Below, piece after piece: positions 25,566 to 33,456 of a stretch of DNA of 64,000 nucleotides. Positions within the stretch are counted from its first letter, which is position 1, and each line of letters opens with the position of its first letter. The translations under genes were made by a program, and so were the position numbers. Under the pieces are notes generated by a model. It was given only the letters and a program-made list of their open reading frames with translations, was not told where the DNA came from and did no database searches. Origin of the DNA: Streptomyces sp. WZ.A104 (GTDB taxonomy: Bacteria > Actinomycetota > Actinomycetes > Streptomycetales > Streptomycetaceae); contig NZ_NWVL01000015.1 of the NCBI RefSeq assembly GCF_002382885.1, forward strand, positions 1-64,000, given 5' to 3'.

Positions 25566-27833
25566 ATGCCGTCGACGCAGGTCCGTACGGGCCGGGGCAC
25601 CGCCCCGCGCCGCCGGGGGGCACTGCGCCGCACCGGCGAGTGGTGCGCCCGGCACTTCCTGACGGTCCTCGTGCTGTGGGTGGCCGCGCTCGCCGGGCTC
25701 CAGGTCCTCCAGCACGCGTACGGCGGCGACTACTCCGACGACTTCTCGCTCCCCGGCACCCAGTCCCAGGACGGCCTCGACGTACTGGAGGCCCACGCGC
25801 CGCAGGCGGGCGGCTACAGCGCCCAAGTGGTGCTGCACGACGCCGGCACGACGCTCACCTCGGTCTCCGACCAGGTCGCCACGGCCGTCGCCGACCTGGA
25901 GAAGCTGCCCGACGTGCTCTCCGCGCAGAACCCGCTGCCGCCGTCCGGCTCCACCCCGCCCCCGGCGCCCGACCCGAACACCGGGCCGCTCTCCACCGAC
26001 CGGAAGACCGCGTACATCACCGTCCGCTTCAGCGTGCAGCCCTCCACCCTCGACCCGTCCTACCTCGACGGGGTCGACGCGGCGGTGCAGCCGCTGCGCT
26101 CGGCCGGGGTGGAGGTGGAGTACGGCGGTTCGCTCGGGGAGCTGGCCCGCCCCGAGCCCGACGACCGCACCAGCGAGGCGATCGGCTTCGGGGTGGCGAT
26201 CGTGGTCCTGCTGATCGGCTTCGGCAGTCTGCTGGCCGCCGTGCTGCCGCTGGTCACCGCCCTGGTCTGCGCCTTGGGCGGGCTCGCCCTGCTCGGGCTG
26301 CTGGCCGCCGCGGCGACCTTCGCGACGGTCTCCCCGACGCTCGCCACGATGATCGGCATCGGCGTCGGCATCGACTACGCGCTCTTCCTGGTCACCCGGC
26401 ACCGGCAGAACCTGATCGACGGCCAGGACCCGGTGACGGCTGCCGGGAACGCGGCCGCCACCAGCGGCCACGCGGTGCTGCTCTCCGGCTGCACGGTGAT
26501 CATCGCGCTGTCGGGGCTGTGGGTCTCCGGGATCGGGTTCATCGGCAAGCTGGGCCTGGCCGCGGCGGTCACCGTCGTCACCGCGGTGTTCGGCGCCCTC
26601 ACGCTCGTACCAGCGGTCCTCGGTCTGATCGGCCGCCGGATCGACCGGGTGCACCTGAGGAAACCGGTGGCCGAGACCGTACCGGCGACGGCGAACACGG
26701 AGGTCGGCGGCTGGCACCGGTACGCGCAGCGGGTCGAGCGACGGCCGTGGTGGTTCCTGGTGGGCGGGGTGGTGGTGCTGGCTGTCCTGTCCATCCCCCT
26801 CTTCTTCATCCAGCTCGGCCACATCGGCGACGGCGCCGACCCGAAGTCGTTCACGGACCGGCGCGCCTTCGACCTGATGTCGGACGCGTTCGGCCCCGGC
26901 TCCAACGGCCCGCTGACCCTCGTCATCGACCAGAGCGACGTGCCGTCGGCCGACCGCTCGTCCCTCGCCGACCAGGCGCAGAAGGCGCTGGCCAACGTCC
27001 CGGACGCGGCGGTGATCACCCCGCTCGCCGCCACGTCGGACGGCGACGTGCTGACCGCCACCGCCTACTCGGTGGCCGCCCCGCAGGACGGGCGGACGAC
27101 CTCCCTGGTGAACCGGCTCACCGACGACGTCCTGCCGCAGGCCGTCTCCGGCACCGACGCGAGCACGTACGTCACGGGCACGACCGCCGCCCAGGTCGAC
27201 TTCCTGGACATCGTCTCCAGCCGCCTGCCCCTGATCATCGCGGTCGTCGTGGCCCTGGCGTTCCTGGTGATCCTGGCGGTCTTCCGGGGCCTGCTCGTCG
27301 CGCTGAAGGCCGCCGTGCTGAACGTCCTGTCGATCGCCGCCTCGTACGGGGTCGTGGTGGCCGTCTTCCAGTGGGGCTGGGGCGGTCCGGCGCTGGGGGT
27401 GTCGGGGAAGGTGCCGATCGAGAGCTATGTCCCGATGATGATGTTCGCGATCGTCTTCGGGCTGAGCATGGACTACGAGATCTTCCTGCTCTCCCGCATC
27501 CACGAGGCCTGGCTGCGCACCGGCGACGCACGGGCGAGCGTCGCGCACGCACTGGAGATCACCGCCCGGGTCATCACCTGCGCCGCCCTGATCATGGTGA
27601 GCGTCTTCGCCGCGTTCGTGATCAGCGACAACATCGTGGTGAAGATGCTGGGCCTGGGGCTGGCCGCCAGCGTGCTCATCGACGCCACCGTCGTACGGCT
27701 GCTGCTGGTCCCGGCGGTGATGACCCTGCTGGGCCGGTCCGCCTGGTGGATTCCGGGCCCGCTGGACCGGTTCCTGCCGCACCTGGACGCCGAGGGGAGC
27801 GCGGAGCCCCACCTCACCACCGAAGGAAAGTGA
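25566..27833 (+). CDS. MMPL/RND family membrane transporter
   Basis: 755 aa from the ATG at 25566 (CAGGAGA upstream; an earlier in-frame start at 25506 is possible). Two repeats of one helix, a large extracellular loop, then five helices. The conserved GxGxDY motifs are seen in both halves (IGIGVGIDYALFLVTRHR and IVFGLSMDYEIFLLSRIHE), the Asp-Tyr pairs serving proton relay. MmpL-like proteins export lipids or other hydrophobic molecules. Substrate unknown. Confidence 0.92.
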   Translation: MPSTQVRTGRGTAPRRRGALRRTGEWCARHFLTVLVLWVAALAGLQVLQHAYGGDYSDDFSLPGTQSQDGLDVLEAHAPQAGGYSAQVVLHDAGTTLTSVSDQVATAVADLEKLPDVLSAQNPLPPSGSTPPPAPDPNTGPLSTDRKTAYITVRFSVQPSTLDPSYLDGVDAAVQPLRSAGVEVEYGGSLGELARPEPDDRTSEAIGFGVAIVVLLIGFGSLLAAVLPLVTALVCALGGLALLGLLAAAATFATVSPTLATMIGIGVGIDYALFLVTRHRQNLIDGQDPVTAAGNAAATSGHAVLLSGCTVIIALSGLWVSGIGFIGKLGLAAAVTVVTAVFGALTLVPAVLGLIGRRIDRVHLRKPVAETVPATANTEVGGWHRYAQRVERRPWWFLVGGVVVLAVLSIPLFFIQLGHIGDGADPKSFTDRRAFDLMSDAFGPGSNGPLTLVIDQSDVPSADRSSLADQAQKALANVPDAAVITPLAATSDGDVLTATAYSVAAPQDGRTTSLVNRLTDDVLPQAVSGTDASTYVTGTTAAQVDFLDIVSSRLPLIIAVVVALAFLVILAVFRGLLVALKAAVLNVLSIAASYGVVVAVFQWGWGGPALGVSGKVPIESYVPMMMFAIVFGLSMDYEIFLLSRIHEAWLRTGDARASVAHALEITARVITCAALIMVSVFAAFVISDNIVVKMLGLGLAASVLIDATVVRLLLVPAVMTLLGRSAWWIPGPLDRFLPHLDAEGSAEPHLTTEGK

Positions 27834-27883
27834 GACAGAACACAGCGGCCGGAGGGAACGCTTCCACCGCCTAGGGTGTCAGG

Positions 27884-28969
27884 ATGCCTTCCCCCGTCAT
27901 CTGGAAGCTGCCGCGCCCCACCGCCGCCGCCTCGCCCGGGACCGGCGCGCCCGCCGCCGATGGCCGGGACCATTTCTTCGACAACGCGAAGTACCTGGCG
28001 ATCGTGCTGGTGGCGATCGGGCACGCCTGGGAGCCGCTGCCACCCGGCCGTCTGGTGGAGGCGGCGTACACCTTCGTCTACACCTTCCACATGCCGGTGT
28101 TCATCCTGATCGCGGGCTACCTCTCACGGAACTTCGAGCTGCGGCCGGACCGGGTGTGGAAACTGGTCACCAGCCTGCTGGTGCCCTACCTCGTGTTCGA
28201 GGTGCTGTACACGCTCTTCCACCGGGCGTTGCGCAACCCGGATTTCTCCCTGTCGCTGCTCTCGCCGTACTGGCTGCTGTGGTTCCTGCCCGCCCTGTTC
28301 TTCTGGCGGCTGTCCACGCCGATCTGGCAGGCCGTACGCTTCCCGGTGCTGGTCTCCCTCGGCATCGCCGCCCTGGCGACGGTGTCACCGGCCGCCGACG
28401 GGTCCCTGCCGGTCCAGCGCACCTTGCAGTTCCTGCCGTTCTACGTGCTGGGCCTGCGGCTGGGCCCGCAGCACTTCGCGCTCGTCCGCCGCACCTGGGT
28501 GCGCGTGGTCTCGGTGCCCGTGTTCGCCATCGGGATGCTGGTGGCGTACTGGCTGGTGCCCCGGACCTCCACCTCGTGGTTCTTCCGCAAGAACAGCGCC
28601 CAGGAGATGGACACCGCCCAGTGGACGGGCCCGGCGGCCACGCTCCTGCTGTTCGCGGCCGCCATCGTGCTGGGCGCCTGCTTCCTGTCCTGGGTGCCCC
28701 GGGGCCGCACCTGGATGACCGCGCTGGGCACCTGCACGCTGTACGGGTACCTGCTGCACGGCTTCGTCGTCCGCGGACTGTTCTACGAGGGCTTCTACGA
28801 CCGGCAGGTCTTCGACACCACCACGGGCACGGTCGCCGTCACCGTGGGCGCGGCCGTCATGGTGACCCTGTTGTGCACTCCCCCCGTACGGCGCCTCCTG
28901 CGCCCGCTGCTGGAGCCCCGCATGACCTGGGCCAGACAGCGCACCCCCGCCCGGCCGGCCAAGGACTGA
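27884..28969 (+). CDS. Membrane acyltransferase (acyltransferase 3 family)
   Basis: 361 aa, about ten membrane helices. The N-terminal motif FFDNAKYLAIVLVAIGHAW with its conserved His, and TFHMPVFILIAGYLSR, mark the acyltransferase-3 / OafA-like family that O-acylates sugars or other exported molecules. Starts 50 nt after the MMPL gene, possibly in the same operon. Confidence 0.87.
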   Translation: MPSPVIWKLPRPTAAASPGTGAPAADGRDHFFDNAKYLAIVLVAIGHAWEPLPPGRLVEAAYTFVYTFHMPVFILIAGYLSRNFELRPDRVWKLVTSLLVPYLVFEVLYTLFHRALRNPDFSLSLLSPYWLLWFLPALFFWRLSTPIWQAVRFPVLVSLGIAALATVSPAADGSLPVQRTLQFLPFYVLGLRLGPQHFALVRRTWVRVVSVPVFAIGMLVAYWLVPRTSTSWFFRKNSAQEMDTAQWTGPAATLLLFAAAIVLGACFLSWVPRGRTWMTALGTCTLYGYLLHGFVVRGLFYEGFYDRQVFDTTTGTVAVTVGAAVMVTLLCTPPVRRLLRPLLEPRMTWARQRTPARPAKD

Positions 28970-29125
28970 ACAACGGGTCGACGGCCCAGCACGGACGCCG
29001 CCACCGTCACCCCGAGCAGCGTCAGCGTCCTCTTCATGGTGCGGATTCCCGTGCGGGCCGAAACCCGCGAGGCGCACCGACGCCCGGGCCCGACGCCTTG
29101 TTACGGACGGTCACCTGACCGAGTG

Positions 29126-29150
29126 CCCCGGGGCCGCGAGCGCCCCGGGA
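29126..29150 (-). terminator. Hairpin downstream of the DEAD-box helicase
   Basis: 8-bp stem CCCGGGGC/GCCCCGGG with a 7-nt loop, about 22 nt beyond the helicase stop on the minus strand. Confidence 0.55.
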
Positions 29151-29171
29151 AGGCGCCGGTCCGTACGGGTC

Positions 29172-30758
29172 TCACGCGGCGCGGTTGCTCCGGCGCTGCG
29201 CGGCGGCCGCACGGGCCTCGCGCGTCGGCAGGTCCGGGCGACGGCTCCGGGCCGGAGCCCCGCCGCCGCGCTTGGTGCCCCGGCCCATGAACGCACCGCC
29301 ACCGCGGCTGCCGCGCTCCTTGGGCGGGGCGGTGATGACGACCGGGAAGCCCGAGGGCGCCTGCGCACCGGTGATCCGGCTCAGCTCGGCCTCGCCGGAA
29401 CGGACCTGGGCGATCTGCGGGGTGATTCCGGCGTCCGCCATCAGCCGGCTCATCTCGCGGCGCTGGTTGGGCAGGACGAGCGTGACGACGCTGCCGGACT
29501 CCCCGGCGCGGGCGGTGCGGCCGCCGCGGTGCAGGTAGTCCTTGTGGTCGCTCGGCGGGTCGACGTTGACGACGAGGTCCAGGTTGTCGACGTGGATGCC
29601 GCGCGCCGCGACGTTCGTGGCGACGAGGACCGTGACGTGCCCGGTCTTGAACCGCTCCAGGGTCCGGGTGCGCTGCGGCTGCGACTTGCCGCCGTGCAGC
29701 GCCGCCGCCCGGACCCCGCTCTGCAGCAGGTGGTCGGTGAGCTTGTCCACCGCGTGCTTGGTGTCCAGGAACATGATCACACTGCCGTCGCGGGCCGCGA
29801 TCTCCGTCGTGGTGGCGTACTTGTCGGAGCCCTGGACGTACAGGACGTGGTGCTCCATCGTCGTCACCGCACCGGCGGCCGGGTCGACGGAGTGCACGAC
29901 CGGGTCGTTCAGGTAACGCCGCACCAGCAGGTCGACGTTGCGGTCCAGGGTGGCCGAGAACAGCATCCGCTGCCCGTCCGGGTTCACCTGGTCGAGCAGC
30001 TCGGTGACCTGCGGCATGAAGCCCATGTCGGCCATCTGGTCGGCCTCGTCGAGGACGGTGATGGTGACGCGGTCCAGCTTGCAGTCGCCGCGCTCGATGA
30101 GGTCCTTGAGGCGGCCCGGGGTGGCCACGACGACTTCGGCGCCGCCGCGCAGCGCACTGGCCTGGCGGCCGATGGACATCCCGCCGACGACGGTGGCGAT
30201 GCGGAGCTTGAGCGATCGGGCGTACGGGGTGAGCGCGTCGGTGACCTGCTGGGCCAGCTCCCGGGTGGGGACGAGGACCAGGGCCAGCGGGCGCTTGGCG
30301 TCGGCGCGGCGGCCCGCGGTGCGGGCCAGCAGGGCGAGCCCGAAGGCCAGCGTCTTGCCCGAGCCGGTGCGGCCGCGGCCCAGGACGTCCCGGCCGGCCA
30401 GCGAGTTGGGCAGGGTGGCCGCCTGGATCGGGAAGGGCACGGTCATGCCCTCGGCGACGAGCGCCGCCTTCAGCGGAGCGGGCATCTCCAGCTCACCGAA
30501 GGTCTCGGCGGCGGGGAGGGCCGGGGTGACGGTCACGGGCAGAGCGAACTCGCCCTTCACCCCGGACGCGGAGCGGCGGCCGTAGCCACCGGACCGGCCG
30601 GAGCCGCCCGATCCGCCAGGGCCGCCGGAGCCGCCGGACCGCCTGGGTCCGCCGCCGAAGCCCGCGGCCCGGCGCTCACCGCCGGAGTGCCGGGGGGCGC
30701 CGCCGGAGCGGGTGCGGGAGAAGCGGTCGTTCGAGCGGGGCGTACGTTCGCGATTCAT
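29172..30758 (-). CDS. DEAD-box ATP-dependent RNA helicase
   Basis: 528 aa. All motifs are present: TGSGKT (I), PTRELAQQV (Ia), TPGRLKDLI (Ib), VLDEADQM (II, DEAD), SATLD (III), VATNVAARGI (V) and HRGGRTARAG (VI). The N-terminal 80 residues and the C-terminal tail are Gly/Arg/Ser-rich, likely RNA-binding and disordered. GAGGAAAGG lies before the ATG. Located just downstream of a cold-shock gene on the same strand, fitting a role in unwinding RNA at low temperature. Confidence 0.95.
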   Translation of the reverse strand: MNRERTPRSNDRFSRTRSGGAPRHSGGERRAAGFGGGPRRSGGSGGPGGSGGSGRSGGYGRRSASGVKGEFALPVTVTPALPAAETFGELEMPAPLKAALVAEGMTVPFPIQAATLPNSLAGRDVLGRGRTGSGKTLAFGLALLARTAGRRADAKRPLALVLVPTRELAQQVTDALTPYARSLKLRIATVVGGMSIGRQASALRGGAEVVVATPGRLKDLIERGDCKLDRVTITVLDEADQMADMGFMPQVTELLDQVNPDGQRMLFSATLDRNVDLLVRRYLNDPVVHSVDPAAGAVTTMEHHVLYVQGSDKYATTTEIAARDGSVIMFLDTKHAVDKLTDHLLQSGVRAAALHGGKSQPQRTRTLERFKTGHVTVLVATNVAARGIHVDNLDLVVNVDPPSDHKDYLHRGGRTARAGESGSVVTLVLPNQRREMSRLMADAGITPQIAQVRSGEAELSRITGAQAPSGFPVVITAPPKERGSRGGGAFMGRGTKRGGGAPARSRRPDLPTREARAAAAQRRSNRAA

Positions 30759-30903
30759 GCAGAACCTTTCCTCGATGAGGCACGTGGGGCACGTATCGAG
30801 GGATTCTCAGAATCGCAAGAACGAGCCGGTGAATGACAGATGAAATGACAAAAGAAAAACGAATGGGCCGCCCCCGGGGACCAGCGCCCCGGAAACGACA
30901 ACG

Positions 30904-30939
30904 AGCTGGGGCCCGCACCCCAAGGTGCGGGCCCCAGCT
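30904..30939 (-). terminator. Perfect hairpin terminator after the cold-shock gene
   Basis: 16-bp perfect stem (30904-30919 with 30924-30939) and 4-nt loop, 21 nt beyond the cold-shock gene stop, upstream of the helicase. Confidence 0.85.
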
Positions 30940-30959
30940 GCGCAGTACGACCTGAGTGA

Positions 30960-31163
30960 TCAGGCGGGGGTGATGTTCTCGGCCTGCGGGCCCTTCTGGC
31001 CCTGCGTGACGTCGAAGTTCACCTTCTGGCCCTCCTGCAGCTCACGGAAGCCGCTGGCGGCGATGTTGCTGTAGTGGGCGAAGACGTCGGCGCCGCCGCC
31101 GTCCTGCTCGATGAAGCCGAAGCCCTTTTCCGCGTTGAACCACTTCACGGTGCCAGTAGCCAT
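30960..31163 (-). CDS. Cold-shock domain protein (CspA family)
   Basis: 67 aa, one cold-shock domain with RNP1 (KGFGFIEQ) and RNP2 (DVFAHYS); standard family length. Start ATG at 31163 with a strong AAGGAG. Binds single-stranded RNA/DNA as a chaperone. A hairpin in the leader close to the ribosome site may modulate translation. Confidence 0.97.
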   Translation of the reverse strand: MATGTVKWFNAEKGFGFIEQDGGGADVFAHYSNIAASGFRELQEGQKVNFDVTQGQKGPQAENITPA

Positions 31164-31466
31164 GTCATATCTCCTTAGGGGCAGAGCCCGCGGGCCCACA
31201 CTGTGCGGGCCCCACGTCGCCGCGATGATTACCCCATCCGGAAAGAACACCGGAAATACAAAAGTGCACCCGCCGACATCCGACCGGCAAGAGCACTTGA
31301 AGTCTTTGGGAACCACAACTGCAACTGAGATCAACAGTAGCACGATGGAGCCCGAAGAGCCCGTGCCTAATATCACCGCGCCGGTCGGAACAGAAAAGAC
31401 TCACGGCTCATTACGCGAAATTCTGTGCCCGCGAAAACAGATATTCTCGGGGTGGGACGGGGTCCG
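31164..31466 (-). other. Leader and promoter region of the cold-shock gene
   Basis: 303 nt without a gene, noticeably AT-richer than the surroundings. A hairpin built on GGGCCC repeats (31192-31212) sits about 12 nt upstream of the AAGGAG of the cold-shock gene. I could not place a convincing -35/-10 pair; long untranslated leaders are usual for cspA-type genes. Confidence 0.4.
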
Positions 31467-31820
31467 TCAGCGCGGCCCCGCCGGACCGCCGCCGGCCCGG
31501 GCGGACCGGCCGCGCAGCTCCTCGTTGAGGCGCAGCGCCTCTTCGAGCTGGTCCTCCAGGATGACGATGCGGCAGGCGGCCTCGATGGGCGTACCGGCGT
31601 CGACGAGCTCACGGGCGCGGGCGGCGATGCGCAACTGGTAGCGGGAGTAACGGCGGTGGCCGCCCTCGGACCGCAGCGGGGTGATCAGCCGGGCCTCGCC
31701 GACCGCGCGGAGGAACCCCGGCGTCGCACCGATCATCTCCGCGGCTCGCCCCATCGTGTAGGCGGGGAAGTCGTCGTCATCGAGACGGTCGGCGGCGTGC
31801 GAGGGGGTTTCCGGGGGCAA
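31467..31820 (-). CDS. MerR-like transcriptional regulator
   Basis: 117 aa. A MerR winged helix (YTMGRAAEMIGATPGFLRAV ... SEGGHRRYSRYQL) is followed by a helical segment (ILEDQLEEALRLNEELRG) that could dimerise. The start is read as TTG at 31820 because GGAGAGG is spaced 6 nt before it. There is no effector domain, so it is probably a ligand-independent or partner-controlled member. Lies upstream of the cold-shock gene on the same strand. Confidence 0.82.
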   Translation of the reverse strand: MPPETPSHAADRLDDDDFPAYTMGRAAEMIGATPGFLRAVGEARLITPLRSEGGHRRYSRYQLRIAARARELVDAGTPIEAACRIVILEDQLEEALRLNEELRGRSARAGGGPAGPR

Positions 31821-32011
31821 TCTGCACCTCTCCTGTCACGCGGCACCGGAGGAGCCGGGCGCCGTACGCCTGCGGGGTACCCCTCTGCTGCGTACCGCTG
31901 TGTCACGTGACTGCACAAGAAATCCTAATGGCCCGGGAAGGTCATGTCTATCGCGACCGGAACAGGTTTGAGCCACCGGAGCGGGCACGGCGGACCTGCC
32001 GCGGAGGGTCG

Positions 32012-32027
32012 CTGACCGACTGGTCAG
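32012..32027. promoter_or_regulatory. Palindrome abutting the small-RNA promoter
   Basis: CTGACC-GACT-GGTCAG, a 6-bp inverted repeat directly upstream of the -35 hexamer at 32028. The form resembles operators of TetR-family proteins. Confidence 0.4.
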
Positions 32028-32057
32028 TTGTCGTCGGGAGGACCGCGGGGCCATAAT
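32028..32057 (+). promoter_or_regulatory. Promoter of the candidate small RNA
   Basis: TTGTCG (32028-32033), 18-nt spacer, CATAAT (32052-32057). Predicted transcription start about 32064, exactly at the 5' edge of the first hairpin of the candidate RNA. Confidence 0.6.
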
Positions 32058-32063
32058 GCACGC

Positions 32064-32183
32064 GTAGCCCTTCACGCATCCCCCGTCGTGAAGGGCTACA
32101 CCCCTGTCCGGAGCCCCTTCCGGCGGGCGCGACGGCCTTCACGGGCAAGGGACTCCCCTCGCGGTCCCCTGCCCGTGTTTTTT
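32064..32183 (+). ncRNA. Candidate structured small RNA with C-rich loops (6C-like)
   Basis: About 120 nt with no ORF. It contains three predicted hairpins: 32064-32099 (perfect 13-bp stem, 10-nt loop with five consecutive C), 32108-32123 (5-bp stem, loop GCCCCT) and 32140-32177 (14-bp stem with one mismatch, loop beginning TCCCC), the last followed by six T, an intrinsic terminator. A promoter ends just before the first hairpin. Actinobacterial 6C RNAs are defined by hairpins whose loops carry runs of C, so this is probably a member or relative; the first loop has five rather than six C. A structured leader of the downstream XRE gene is the alternative, but the T-tract terminator argues for an independent RNA. 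Confidence 0.68.
32140..32183 (+). terminator. Intrinsic terminator with T6 tract
   Basis: 14-bp stem (32140-32153 / 32164-32177, one mismatch) followed directly by TTTTTT. A true T-tract is unusual in this GC-rich sequence and marks the 3' end of the candidate small RNA. Confidence 0.8.
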
Positions 32184-32257
32184 CGAGTTAACAGTGACGT
32201 AGAGTGTTTACGCAAGCTCAGTTCCGACTCCGAGGTGCTCAGGAGGCCCGGATAGCC

Positions 32258-32791
32258 ATGGACGACGGCGACGAACGCGGTCCGGAGCCTGCCGACCCCA
32301 CCGCCCCGGACGAGCTGCCCCGCCTCGGCTCCCTGCGGGAAAAGGTCGAGTACATGGTCGAGAAGACCTTCCCCGGCCAGAAGATCTCGGGCCGGGTCTT
32401 CGCCGAGCTGGTCCGCGACCGCGGCGGTTCGCTGTCGCACAGCTACTTCTCCAACATCCTCGCGGGCAAGGTCACCCAGCCCTCCGAGGACATCCTCAAG
32501 GCCCTCGGACTGGGCTTCGGCGTGGACTGGCGCTTCTTCAAGGAGGAGTCCGAGGTCGTCGACGACGTCGTCGCCGGGCTCCAGTTCCTGGCCAAGCGCC
32601 GGACCGGGGAGATCAGCGGAGTGGCCGGGAGGGGGCTGAACGAGGACGGACTCCCGCCGGAACTGCTCCAGTTCGCCCTGTCCCTGCTGGAGGACGCGGC
32701 CCGCGAGAGGGAGGGAACCGGGGATCCGGCCGGGGAGGACGGCGGAAGCGATTCCGCCGCGACCCGCCGCTCCGCGGGCCCGGCAGCGTAG
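32258..32791 (+). CDS. XRE-like helix-turn-helix regulator
   Basis: 177 aa from the ATG at 32258 (CAGGAGG upstream). The HTH region is about residues 28-90 (REKVEYMVEKTF, SGRVFAELVRDRGGSLSHSY, FSNILAGKVTQPSEDILKAL), like actinobacterial regulators of the EspR/nucleoid type. The acidic C-terminus is probably disordered. It opens an operon with an ImmA/IrrE peptidase 10 nt downstream, a pairing in which the peptidase usually cleaves the XRE repressor. Confidence 0.85.
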   Translation: MDDGDERGPEPADPTAPDELPRLGSLREKVEYMVEKTFPGQKISGRVFAELVRDRGGSLSHSYFSNILAGKVTQPSEDILKALGLGFGVDWRFFKEESEVVDDVVAGLQFLAKRRTGEISGVAGRGLNEDGLPPELLQFALSLLEDAAREREGTGDPAGEDGGSDSAATRRSAGPAA

Positions 32792-32801
32792 CGTCTTCGC
32801 C

Positions 32802-33389
32802 ATGTCCCTGCGGAAGCTGCGGAAAGAGTGCGAGGCCGGGCTCGCCGACCTGCCCATCCCGGTTCCCTTCTCGCTGGACGGGCTCGTCGCGAACATGGAG
32901 CAGGCGAGCGGGCGCACCATCCGGCTGCACGAGATGCCCGACCGCCTCGCCCGCGCCAACGCCGCCTGCGGACTGCGCCTGAAGGCGGGCGGCACCAGCC
33001 TCGTCCTCTACCGCCGCAGGCCGACGGCGTACCAGACCCAGCACGTCATCCTGCACGAGCTGTGCCACGAGTGGTTCGACCACGGCACGACGCTGGACGC
33101 CGAGCAACTGCGGGCGCTCCTCCCGGTCTTCGACACCTCACTGATCGCCCGGATGATCTCTCCCGCCGCCGCCGAGGCCTTCGCCTCCGGCGGCGGGACC
33201 GTCCAGGCCCGTGCGCAGTACGACACCCACGACGAACGCATGGCCGAATTCGGCGCCTCACTGATCCCCCGGATGGCGCGGGGCCTCACCACCGATGACA
33301 TGGTGGGGCGGCTGGACAACTCCCTGTCCCGCCCGGTGGCCCACCGGCGGCGCGGGTTCTTCGGCCGAAGACGACCCGACGACGCCTGA
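32802..33389 (+). CDS. ImmA/IrrE-type metallopeptidase (often annotated as toxin)
   Basis: 195 aa. Zinc motif HExxH is intact in VILHELCHEWFDHG. The surrounding fold (TIRLHEMPDRLARANAACGL ... VLYRRRP) fits the ImmA/IrrE family, which cleaves or controls XRE-type repressors. Starts 10 nt after the XRE gene, so the two probably form a repressor/anti-repressor switch controlling the downstream membrane-protein genes. Confidence 0.85.
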   Translation: MSLRKLRKECEAGLADLPIPVPFSLDGLVANMEQASGRTIRLHEMPDRLARANAACGLRLKAGGTSLVLYRRRPTAYQTQHVILHELCHEWFDHGTTLDAEQLRALLPVFDTSLIARMISPAAAEAFASGGGTVQARAQYDTHDERMAEFGASLIPRMARGLTTDDMVGRLDNSLSRPVAHRRRGFFGRRRPDDA

Positions 33390-33456
33390 CACGTGCCACC
33401 AGCCCCCACCGCGGGCCCTCTCCCCCGCGCTCCCGACCCCGAGGACGAACACCGCC

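Noticed and set aside
25461..27812. 783-residue minus-strand frame opposite the MMPL gene
   Set aside because: Antisense shadow of a well-supported transporter with GxGxDY motifs.
28795..29037. 80-residue minus-strand gene starting MKRTLTLLG
   Set aside because: Only the signal-peptide-like start is convincing; the rest is antisense to the acyltransferase. Kept as a remnant finding, not a gene.
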